DNA of 53,839 nucleotides from Erysipelotrichales bacterium (lineage in GTDB: Bacteria; Bacillota_I; Bacilli_A; Erysipelotrichales; Erysipelotrichaceae), in NCBI GenBank assembly GCA_017532345.1, contig JAFXJJ010000030.1:1-53839 (forward strand), in the 5' to 3' direction. The stretch's first letter is position 1. Every line of letters begins with the position of its first letter. A program made the translations under genes and the position numbers. Below are positions 45,506 through 53,839 of the stretch, piece after piece. The notes beneath the pieces are model-generated. The model was not told the DNA's origin. It worked only from the letters and a program-made list of their open reading frames with translations, and did no database searches.

Positions 45506-45641
45506 TTATTATTACTTTAAATAATTTCTAGTTAACATAAAATAATACTAATATACCCTGAAAAACAACTGTATCATTATACTATTAGTGAATATTATTA
45601 AACATTCATTAAACTATTAACGTATTTTTTAAATAAAATAG

Positions 45642-45670
45642 TATCAAACATTTTAAAAATATACTATAAT
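45642..45670 (+). promoter_or_regulatory. Candidate promoter of the methyltransferase gene
   Basis: TATCAA (45642-45647), 17 bases, TATAAT (45665-45670), 24 bases before the start. Confidence 0.5.
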
Positions 45671-45693
45671 AGATATGTAAGAGAGGTCGTATT

Positions 45694-46260
45694 ATGAAAG
45701 AGGTTATTGTAAATTTATTTAATCAAAATATATTAACAGCTACATCTATTAATACTCAATTTGAATTTCTTAAACGTCATTATCGTAAAGTTAATGCGAA
45801 TATATTAGTTATAGGATGTAGTAATGGATATAAGAGTTTATTCTTTGAAAAGCAATCTTATAATGTCACTTCAATTGATAGTTCCAAAGATAATACTATT
45901 TTATTCAAAGAAAATGTGAATAAAGATTGTATAATTTCCTCTTATGATTCTTATATACCCGATACTGCTTTAGATATCATATGGGTTGATGATGCATTTA
46001 CTTATGAAAGTAGAGAAGATATTCTTAACTATCTAAATCATTTCGCAACAATTATCAAACCAGATGGGTTAATTTATTGTAACTTTAAATTCGGTAATGA
46101 TTATTATGTAGATGGAAAACTATACACTAGCTTCACGTTAATAGATTTCAGTGAATTTATTAAACAATCACAATTTCAAATGGTCGATTGCTTAGTAACA
46201 AAAGATGAGCGACCAAGTAGAGATGAAGGTTGGCTACATTTATTATTAAGAAGAAAATAA
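45694..46260 (+). CDS. Class I SAM-dependent methyltransferase-like protein
   Basis: 188 residues. NANILVIGCSNGYKSLFF is the SAM-binding loop (motif I), VTSIDSSKD the acidic loop, LDIIWVDDAFTYESREDILNYL motif II and IIKPDGLIYCNF motif III. The glycine-rich loop is GCSNG rather than GxGxG. The substrate is unknown. AGAGAGGT precedes the ATG. A single gene between terminators. Confidence 0.8.
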   Translation: MKEVIVNLFNQNILTATSINTQFEFLKRHYRKVNANILVIGCSNGYKSLFFEKQSYNVTSIDSSKDNTILFKENVNKDCIISSYDSYIPDTALDIIWVDDAFTYESREDILNYLNHFATIIKPDGLIYCNFKFGNDYYVDGKLYTSFTLIDFSEFIKQSQFQMVDCLVTKDERPSRDEGWLHLLLRRK

Positions 46261-46285
46261 AATGGTCATCAATTGATGACCATTT
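46260..46285. terminator. Bidirectional terminator
   Basis: AAATGGTCATC/GATGACCATTT, an 11-bp stem with a 4-base loop, between the methyltransferase and the converging NlpC/P60-like gene. Confidence 0.88.
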
Positions 46286-46288
46286 ATT

Positions 46289-46921
46289 CTATTCAATATG
46301 TAGTAATAGTGCGAATACGAATGCCCCTACATCTTGGCATAATTTCATATTCTTTTGGAATGCAACACTATATCTTTCTTGTGTTGTATTACGCGTAAAG
46401 TAATTAACTTCTACTTGAGTGTAATCACCAACATATTCTTTCATACTACCTTCATAGATAGTACCTTTTTTAAATTTCTTTTCTAATTGTTTTAAAGACA
46501 TAAATTGCTTAATTTCAAGTAATTCACTCACAAAGCTTACGCATGTATGAGTAAGATTAATTGGAATATGTACTTTAAATGGATACATTAATAAATCAGC
46601 AAAATTATATGTTGTGAATGATTGATTCTTACTATAATCATTAATTGCCTTGACAATACGACTATAGTGCTCATCATCAACTAAATACTCACAAACCTTT
46701 ATTTGTGTATCTTTACCATTCATTAAGTATCTTGAAGGAGTTTCATGTTGATAGCCTGCGTTAAGCGGTTCAAAGTAATTGCTTCTTGCATATGAATACA
46801 ACGTATGTAGTGAACTATCTAAAGCTATAGCTACATGGTTATATTTTCCACCAGTAATGAAACGGATCGCATTACCTGTTTTATAGTTACTAGCAATAAA
46901 TACAATGTATAGTTTATTCAT
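46289..46921 (-). CDS. Permuted NlpC/P60-like (YiiX/C92-type) protein
   Basis: 210 residues, no signal peptide. An early His in KYNHVAIALD (about 28) and a later Cys in THTCVSFVSELL (about 127) are the order seen in circularly permuted papain-like NlpC/P60 proteins. These act as amidases or thioesterases on peptides or lipids. AGGAGG precedes the ATG. The C-terminal 20 residues are hydrophobic (VGAFVFALLLHIE) and may touch the membrane. The substrate is unknown. Confidence 0.65.
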   Translation of the reverse strand: MNKLYIVFIASNYKTGNAIRFITGGKYNHVAIALDSSLHTLYSYARSNYFEPLNAGYQHETPSRYLMNGKDTQIKVCEYLVDDEHYSRIVKAINDYSKNQSFTTYNFADLLMYPFKVHIPINLTHTCVSFVSELLEIKQFMSLKQLEKKFKKGTIYEGSMKEYVGDYTQVEVNYFTRNTTQERYSVAFQKNMKLCQDVGAFVFALLLHIE

Positions 46922-47074
46922 ATTGCACCTCCTCCAAACACAGCATATATATAATACTACAAAAATAAAATATGTCTAGAAAAAATAGGATATATTAAGA
47001 CAAAATTAATAATCATCTGTATGGAAAATTATTAATTATCATAGTATACTTATAAAAAAGGGAGAAGTGATAAT

Positions 47075-50005
47075 ATGTCGAAATATAATAGACGACTTTC
47101 TCAATTAATTTGTATCATTGTCCTTCTTTTCGCATGTATTACTCCGGCATATGCTACTACCACTTCTACTAAGAAAGTGCGAGTAGGAGTATTCCCACTT
47201 GCCAACTTTAATATCATAAATGATCATTCATATAGTGGTTATAACTATGAGTATTTAATGAAAATGCAAGAGCTGACACTATGGGAATATGAATTTATTG
47301 AAGCTAGTGATTGGCCTACTGCCCTGGAGATGCTTGAGAATAAGGAAATTGATTTATTAGCACCTGGACAAATAACTGAAGAAAGAAAAGAAAAGTTTTT
47401 ATTTAGTGACTATGAAACTGGTACTGAATATGGTTCTTTCTTAACGAGGAATGAACGAACTGATTTAATATTTGATGATTTTGAAAATTTTGCGGATGAA
47501 ACATTTGGTTGCGTTACATCTTCTATTTTCCGTGATGATTTTGAAGCAATTGCAAAGCGTTATGGTTACTATGGTGATGTAAAGTACTATTTGAATTCAA
47601 ATGATATGCTTGATGCTTTAAAAAATGGAGAAATAGATATAGCTGTTGCCAATCTAATGCAGCAATCCAACAATGAGTATCGTTTACTAGCGAAGTTCTC
47701 TCCTTCTTCCCAATACTTCATGACATACATTGGAAATGAGGCGTTAATGGAAGAAGTAAACTACGCGTTATTTAGAATTAAAACAGAATATTCTGAGTTC
47801 CAAAATGAACTAATTACTAAGTATTACCCTTCATATACTGCATTACCATTTGATAAAGATGACTATGAGTATATTAATAATAATTATGTTTTAAATGTGG
47901 CAGTAATGCAGAATGCTGATCCTATCTCATATTTAGATGAAAATGGTAAGCTACAAGGCATTACCGTAAAAATATTAGATAAAATTGCAGAGCATAGTAA
48001 TTTAGTATTTAACTATATCGTTGTACCAGATGGCTATATTGATGAAGCATTCTTATATGCCAATGATATCGACTTAGTTGCCAATACAAAATATAATTCT
48101 ACTAATGCATCTCTGCAAACATTAAAGCTTACCTATCCTTATTATGATGGTAAGAAAGTATTAGTATCTTTAGACCAACAGATCATTGATCCTAAGAAAA
48201 CATATACAGTAGGAATTGTTGGTGGTTCTAAAACATATGTCAATCAATTAAGAAAACAATTATCTAATTTTGTGATTGTTGAATTGACGGATGATGAAAC
48301 TTGTTTAGAAGCAGTCATAAAAGGTGAAATAGATTTCTTCTTACAAAATCGATACATCGTTGAGCGTATCTTAATGAAGCCTAAGTATTCAAGCTTAAAT
48401 ATTGTTAATAACTGGAGTATTGAAGATAACCAATCGTTAGCCTTAGTACTTCACAATCAAGATGGTACGCCTAATGAGAAAACATATAATACTCAATTGG
48501 TAAGTCTTTTAAATAAAGTTATCCTTACAATACCATCTAGTGAAATAAATGATATTATTATTTCTGAAACTTCTGCCAGACCATATACATATACTGTTTC
48601 AGATTTGTTTGACCGCTATATTTACTATATTCTTTTAATCTTTACAACTATTATCATTATTATTGTATTAACTATTTATGTAATGATTCTAAAGAATAAA
48701 AATATTCAAATAATGGAAGAAAACGAAGAGAAATTAAATAATATTATGAATAATACTAATGCTGGTATTATCTCATTACATTTTGATACTGGTATTGTAG
48801 TTGAAGAAGCTAATAAGGGATTATTAAAGCTTTTAAGAATCACTACTGATGATTTAAAGAGTGAATCTGCCGTTATTTTAGACCGTGCAGGTATTAAAGC
48901 GATTAATAGGCTAATTGAAAATCCACCAGCTGATTCACAAGTTAAACTACAATTAAAGATTATGTTTAATGATAGTTATATTGAAACAATCTTTATTGGT
49001 TCATTGTCTATTACTGACAATAAATACATAGTATATGCAGTAGCAGTTGATGTAAGTGAACAACAGAACTTAATTCATGAATTAGAGTCACAACAAAGTC
49101 GTTATACACTAATAATGAAGAAGTCAGATAGTATTATGTTTGAGTATACACTTGCTGATAATTCGTTAACGATTGATCCGAAATTTGAAGAGAAATTTGG
49201 CTGGTCATTCTCTGAGATATATTTAGGTAAGAATCACCCTATCAATGAGTATATATATCCTAATGATGCTTCTATCATCAAAGGTTTTTTCAATAACCTT
49301 ATGGTTGGTGAAGAGGATATTCACTGTCGTATTCGTTTATATACAATCAATAAAGAAGTAGTATGGTGTGATATTTCTGGATATACAATGTTTAAAAATG
49401 AAAAACCTAATACTATTGTTGGTACTATTAAGGATGTATCAATTGAAGTTAATGAGCAAGTTAACTTACGTAGACAAGCAAGACTTGATGCTCTTACAGG
49501 TGTACTAAATAAACAAGCGTTCTATGAGGAATCAACACAATACTTAATCAACAATCGATTCCGTCCTAGTGCAGTTATCTTCCTAGACCTTGATAACTTC
49601 AAAGCAGTTAATGATACATTAGGACATATGGCTGGAGATCAAGCTATTATTGATACTGCAACGAAGCTTCAAAAAACATTTGCGAATATCGACTTTATAT
49701 CACGCTTTGGTGGTGATGAATTCTGTATATTTGTTAAGGATATCTCTAAACGTACATTAACTGATAAGCTTAACTGGACGTTAGAGAAGCTGTCGACTAT
49801 CTACAGTGATGGAACTAAAGAAGTCGCAGTCACAACTAGTATTGGTGTAGCTCTAGCACCTAAAGATGGTACTGATATCCATACATTAATGGAGGCAGCT
49901 GATAAAGCATTATATTATTCAAAGGCTAATGGTAAGAATCAATTTACATTCTATGAAGAATCACTAGAAGTTGGTACATATGAAGGCCGAAATAAAAAAG
50001 AATAA
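47075..50005 (+). CDS. Membrane diguanylate cyclase with two substrate-binding domains
   Basis: 976 residues. A Sec signal (to about 29) leads to two extracellular SBP_bac_3-like domains (about 33-260, RVGVFPLANFNI; 268-495, LNVAVMQNADPISYLDENG). A membrane helix spans about 516-540, followed by a coiled coil, two PAS-like domains (about 555-660 and 675-795) and a GGDEF domain (about 808-965). The active-site loop RFGGDEF (about 876-882) and DALTGVLNK are intact, so synthesis of cyclic di-GMP in response to an external amino-acid-like ligand is expected. GGGAGAAG lies before the ATG. Single gene. HD-GYP proteins at 1778 and 11926 could degrade the product. Confidence 0.92.
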   Translation: MSKYNRRLSQLICIIVLLFACITPAYATTTSTKKVRVGVFPLANFNIINDHSYSGYNYEYLMKMQELTLWEYEFIEASDWPTALEMLENKEIDLLAPGQITEERKEKFLFSDYETGTEYGSFLTRNERTDLIFDDFENFADETFGCVTSSIFRDDFEAIAKRYGYYGDVKYYLNSNDMLDALKNGEIDIAVANLMQQSNNEYRLLAKFSPSSQYFMTYIGNEALMEEVNYALFRIKTEYSEFQNELITKYYPSYTALPFDKDDYEYINNNYVLNVAVMQNADPISYLDENGKLQGITVKILDKIAEHSNLVFNYIVVPDGYIDEAFLYANDIDLVANTKYNSTNASLQTLKLTYPYYDGKKVLVSLDQQIIDPKKTYTVGIVGGSKTYVNQLRKQLSNFVIVELTDDETCLEAVIKGEIDFFLQNRYIVERILMKPKYSSLNIVNNWSIEDNQSLALVLHNQDGTPNEKTYNTQLVSLLNKVILTIPSSEINDIIISETSARPYTYTVSDLFDRYIYYILLIFTTIIIIIVLTIYVMILKNKNIQIMEENEEKLNNIMNNTNAGIISLHFDTGIVVEEANKGLLKLLRITTDDLKSESAVILDRAGIKAINRLIENPPADSQVKLQLKIMFNDSYIETIFIGSLSITDNKYIVYAVAVDVSEQQNLIHELESQQSRYTLIMKKSDSIMFEYTLADNSLTIDPKFEEKFGWSFSEIYLGKNHPINEYIYPNDASIIKGFFNNLMVGEEDIHCRIRLYTINKEVVWCDISGYTMFKNEKPNTIVGTIKDVSIEVNEQVNLRRQARLDALTGVLNKQAFYEESTQYLINNRFRPSAVIFLDLDNFKAVNDTLGHMAGDQAIIDTATKLQKTFANIDFISRFGGDEFCIFVKDISKRTLTDKLNWTLEKLSTIYSDGTKEVAVTTSIGVALAPKDGTDIHTLMEAADKALYYSKANGKNQFTFYEESLEVGTYEGRNKKE

Positions 50006-50027
50006 CCAGCGATTTACATCGCTGGTT
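50004..50027. terminator. Bidirectional terminator
   Basis: AACCAGCGAT/ATCGCTGGTT, a 10-bp stem with a 4-base loop, between the GGDEF gene and queH. Confidence 0.88.
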
Positions 50028-50673
50028 TACTTTGTTCTTCTCTCTTTAAATATTCTTGATAAGAAAACACACATCCACAATACTTCTGACGATACATATC
50101 TTTACTTAATTCATCACGGCGGTTTTGACCGCCTTTTTTCTTGAAATCAGCAATCAAGAATTCAATATTTGGATACTCCTTTTGTAACTGTAAACCTATT
50201 TCATTAAGCTTACTAGAGCTCTTTTGTCTAGAAATACTCATTACAGTACCAGCATAATCAAAGTGATGTTGTTTCGCATACTCAAATGCATCTCTAATAC
50301 GCATTTCATAGCACTTAAAGCAGATTTCTCCACCTTCTCTATGATTACCTCTATCCTTGATTAACTTAGTATAAGATACATTATCATAAGTAGGAACAAC
50401 TAGCTTCACATCACTGCCATGAGTAGCATTGTAAGTCTTAATGTAGTCTACCAACTCATTTAAACGTATATCATACTCTTCTCTAGGATAAATATTAGAA
50501 TTTGTATAAAGTATAGTAACATCAAAATACTCATCTAATACCTCGATAGGATAACAGCTACATGGTGCACAACATCCATGAATCACTAGCTTACGCTTAA
50601 TTCCTGTTTGTTTATTTATCTCATCTACTTGCTTTAGTAGTGCTTGAGATAAGTTGTAGTAATTCACTAACAT
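50014..50673 (-). CDS. queH: Epoxyqueuosine reductase QueH
   Basis: 219 residues. It carries out the last step of queuosine synthesis, reducing epoxyqueuosine in tRNA. QueH hallmarks: VIHGCCAPCSCYPIEVL with Cys34, 35, 38 and 40, CFKCYEMRI, GTVMSISRQKSSSKLNEIG and MYRQKYCGCVFSYQEY. It uses Cys-bound Fe-S and is unrelated to QueG. The start overlaps the end of queA by 7 bases. Last gene of the operon tgt-queA-queH. Confidence 0.94.
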   Translation of the reverse strand: MLVNYYNLSQALLKQVDEINKQTGIKRKLVIHGCCAPCSCYPIEVLDEYFDVTILYTNSNIYPREEYDIRLNELVDYIKTYNATHGSDVKLVVPTYDNVSYTKLIKDRGNHREGGEICFKCYEMRIRDAFEYAKQHHFDYAGTVMSISRQKSSSKLNEIGLQLQKEYPNIEFLIADFKKKGGQNRRDELSKDMYRQKYCGCVFSYQEYLKREEQSKPAM

Positions 50674-51689
50674 ATAAACATACTATCACCAAATGAGAAG
50701 AAACGATATTCTTCTTCAATGGCATGTAGATAAGCTTGTTTGATTAATTCACTACCACCAAATGTATAAACTAACATAATTAATGTAGATTTAGGTAAAT
50801 GGAAGTTTGTGATTAAACAGCTAACAGCTTCAAATGTATAACCAGGATAGATGAAGATACTAGTCGATTCATTAGTAGCCTTAAATGTATGATACTTCTT
50901 ATATACTGATTCTAGTACACGAGTAGATGTTGTACCTACACTAATAATTCTTCTACCTTCTGCTTTTGCTGCATTTAGTTTCATAGCAGCTTCCTCAGTT
51001 AATTCAAAGTATTCTTCATGCATGTGATGATCAGTAATCTCATCAACATCTACTGGTCTAAATGTACCTAACCCTACATGTAATGTAACGTCAACTACTT
51101 CTACACCCTTAGCCTTTAATTTCTCAAATATCTCATCAGTAAAGTGTAGGCCTGCTGTTGGTGCTGCTGCACTACCAGGAGTTTTCGCATATACTGTTTG
51201 ATAACGTTCTTTATCTTCTAGCTTTTCATGAATATATGGTGGTAATGGTGTATTCCCTAGACGTTCAAGAACTTCTAAGAATATACCCTCATACATCATT
51301 TCAAACTTACGTATACCCTTCTCACCAATTTCTATACACTTAGCACGTAATTCACCTTCATTAAAGCTAACGATTGTCCCTAGCTTAACAGTTCTAGCAT
51401 TCCCTACTAAGCATTCCCATACATCACCATCTTGTTTTAAAAGTAACAATTCTACGTGAGCACCTGTTTCTTCCTTAGTACCAAATAATCTAGCAGGAAT
51501 AACACGAGTATTATTACGTACTAATACATCGCCTGGCTTAAGATAATCAACAATATCATAGAAGTGTTTATCTTCAATTGTTTGTTTATCTCTATTAACT
51601 ACTAATAAGCGTGAAGTATCACGTTTTTGTAGTGGTGTTTGGGCAATTAATTTTTCCGGTAAATTAAAATCAAATTCAGATAATTTCAT
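50667..51689 (-). CDS. queA: tRNA preQ1 ribosyltransferase-isomerase QueA
   Basis: 340 residues, normal length. It transfers the ribosyl part of S-adenosylmethionine to preQ1-tRNA. Motifs: FDFNLPEKLIAQTPLQKRD, VLVRNNTRVIPARLFG, AAPTAGLHFTDEI, VTLHVGLGTFRPV, HHMHEEYFE and ISVGTTSTRVLES, and a late TNFHLPKSTLIMLV. It lies one base after tgt and overlaps queH. Confidence 0.97.
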   Translation of the reverse strand: MKLSEFDFNLPEKLIAQTPLQKRDTSRLLVVNRDKQTIEDKHFYDIVDYLKPGDVLVRNNTRVIPARLFGTKEETGAHVELLLLKQDGDVWECLVGNARTVKLGTIVSFNEGELRAKCIEIGEKGIRKFEMMYEGIFLEVLERLGNTPLPPYIHEKLEDKERYQTVYAKTPGSAAAPTAGLHFTDEIFEKLKAKGVEVVDVTLHVGLGTFRPVDVDEITDHHMHEEYFELTEEAAMKLNAAKAEGRRIISVGTTSTRVLESVYKKYHTFKATNESTSIFIYPGYTFEAVSCLITNFHLPKSTLIMLVYTFGGSELIKQAYLHAIEEEYRFFSFGDSMFIC

Positions 51690-51690
51690 A

Positions 51691-52839
<1,149 letters not shown>

Positions 52840-52980
52840 CTATATATAATAGCATAATTTCATAATTTTTAAAGAGAAATTTCCTAATTTACCACAATTA
52901 ACCCTAAACAAAAACGAAGATAGTAATGACGACTTAATATATATTAACTTAAGATAAACTACCTAAATAAAATATAATAA

Positions 52981-52999
52981 AAAGCCACTTTGTGGCTTT
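52981..52999 (-). terminator. Terminator of the right-edge ABC gene
   Basis: AAAGCCAC/GTGGCTTT, an 8-bp stem with a 3-base loop overlapping the stop codon, followed by TTATTATATTTT on the minus strand. Confidence 0.82.
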
Positions 53000-53839
53000 A
53001 ATTAGATAAACTAACAACTCTATTAAATAAATGTTCATTATCTAACGCTAAATGATGTGTAATATATAATATAGTCAAGTCATTTCTATTTAATATATAC
53101 TGTTCAATTAATGATGCAGTTTCTTTATCAACTGCCGATAAAGTTTCGTCCATCAAGATGTATTTTTTGTTAGACAATAATACTCTTGCTAATGCCATTC
53201 GACATTTTTGACCTCCTGATAACGAATTTTCATCCACCATATTATCCAATCCAGATTCATTACACTTAACCCAATCCCATAGCCCTAAGTTTTTCAAAAT
53301 CTCGATTATCTTGATATCATCAATTTCTTCCCAAAGTGTTAAATTATTTCGAACAGTATCCTTAAAAATTGTTGCATCTTGCATTACGTATCCAATATTG
53401 TTTCTTAGTGTTTCTACACTAGACTCTTTTTGATTTAAAGTAATACTCCCATCTTGATAAGGATAGTATCCCATTATCAATTTAAATAATGTAGATTTCC
53501 CTACCCCACTTTCTCCAATAATAGCTATTTTATCCCCTTTCTTAACATGTAAATTAAAATCACGTAAAACATCTACATTTTCGTTATATCCAAATGTTAA
53601 GTCTTTTATATCGAGAGTATCTATATTTATATCCTCTATACTATTAGGGGCTTTACAATCGTAATCATACTTGTTTAGCAGTGATAAATTTCCTTTATAT
53701 TGCATCAATAGTTGCACACAATTTGCCGAAGAATTATAAAATGTGCCTGCTAGATTCCCCACAGCCAAAATACTTCCAAATTGTGCGAATTCCATAATAG
53801 CAAGAACCGAAGATATTGCTATTAAACCAAATTGCGCTA
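52998..53839 (-). CDS. ABC half-transporter, 5' end missing
   Basis: About 280 residues; the frame stays open to the right edge, so the first methionine (53795) is probably internal. Residues near the edge (AQFGLIAISSVLAI) are the end of an exporter membrane domain. ATPase: Walker A GESGVGKST, VMQDATIFKDTVRNNL, signature LSGGQKCRMALARVL, Walker B ILMDETLSAVD and H-loop YITHH. It resembles the third ABC protein of the RiPP cassette in layout, suggesting a second peptide or toxin exporter beyond the edge. Upstream context is not visible. Confidence 0.9.
   Translation of the reverse strand, partial: AQFGLIAISSVLAIMEFAQFGSILAVGNLAGTFYNSSANCVQLLMQYKGNLSLLNKYDYDCKAPNSIEDINIDTLDIKDLTFGYNENVDVLRDFNLHVKKGDKIAIIGESGVGKSTLFKLIMGYYPYQDGSITLNQKESSVETLRNNIGYVMQDATIFKDTVRNNLTLWEEIDDIKIIEILKNLGLWDWVKCNESGLDNMVDENSLSGGQKCRMALARVLLSNKKYILMDETLSAVDKETASLIEQYILNRNDLTILYITHHLALDNEHLFNRVVSLSN

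Overview
The window reads as chromosome of a low-GC Gram-positive (Bacillota) bacterium. It is strongly AT-rich, uses TAA most often as stop with TGA also a stop (the radical SAM gene ends in TGA), has AGGAGG-type ribosome binding sites, and separates most genes with compact hairpin terminators. The gene mix (CutC, NagB, YitT, Cof-type phosphatases, QueA/Tgt/QueH, lipoprotein ApbE) would suit an Erysipelotrichia-like gut organism, but that placement is an inference. No tRNA, rRNA, CRISPR array, transposase or integrase was seen.

Left part (1-28.7 kb): a DUF1846 protein cut by the left edge; a variant HD-GYP protein; a neutral-ceramidase-like protein; a decayed murQ beside cutC, nagB and a SIS-domain sugar isomerase (amino-sugar metabolism); a MATE exporter; a Thr-rich cell-surface protein; a sensory group (chemoreceptor, TRAP-type binding lipoprotein, canonical HD-GYP protein); PepV-type dipeptidase; a SprA-related putative metalloprotease; a membrane-tailed XRE regulator with an unlisted 48-aa relative of its tail; YitT, ApbE and Cof proteins; an ABC exporter pair; a three-gene membrane/HTH operon whose promoter carries three evenly spaced operators; a membrane metallophosphoesterase; and a COG2509-like flavoprotein.

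Centre (28.8-36.8 kb): the most interesting region. It looks like a self-contained, quorum-regulated RiPP (ribosomally made, modified peptide) cassette, all on the minus strand. In transcription order it holds a 47-aa secreted signal-peptide candidate, an RRNPP-type HTH/TPR regulator 2 bases downstream, a 34-aa Cys-rich precursor peptide, an attenuator-like hairpin, a radical SAM maturase with a PqqD-like leader-binding domain, and three ABC half-transporters in a row. The cassette is bracketed by a 54-bp direct repeat (53/54 identical) that comprises the 3' end plus terminator of the neighbouring glucosaminidase gene. This suggests it was inserted or duplicated at that gene's end. The two short peptides are below usual ORF cut-offs.

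Right part (36.8-53.8 kb): a large secreted glucosaminidase with SH3-like regions; a Crp/Fnr regulator; cyclophilin and PHP phosphatase; a YcxB-like membrane protein; NudC; a DUF6512-like membrane protein; a small methyltransferase; a permuted NlpC/P60-like protein; a large membrane diguanylate cyclase with two substrate-binding domains; the queuosine operon tgt-queA-queH; and an ABC half-transporter cut by the right edge. With the two HD-GYP proteins and the GGDEF protein, cyclic di-GMP signalling is a theme outside the cassette. Functions are inferred from motifs read by eye; no database search was run.
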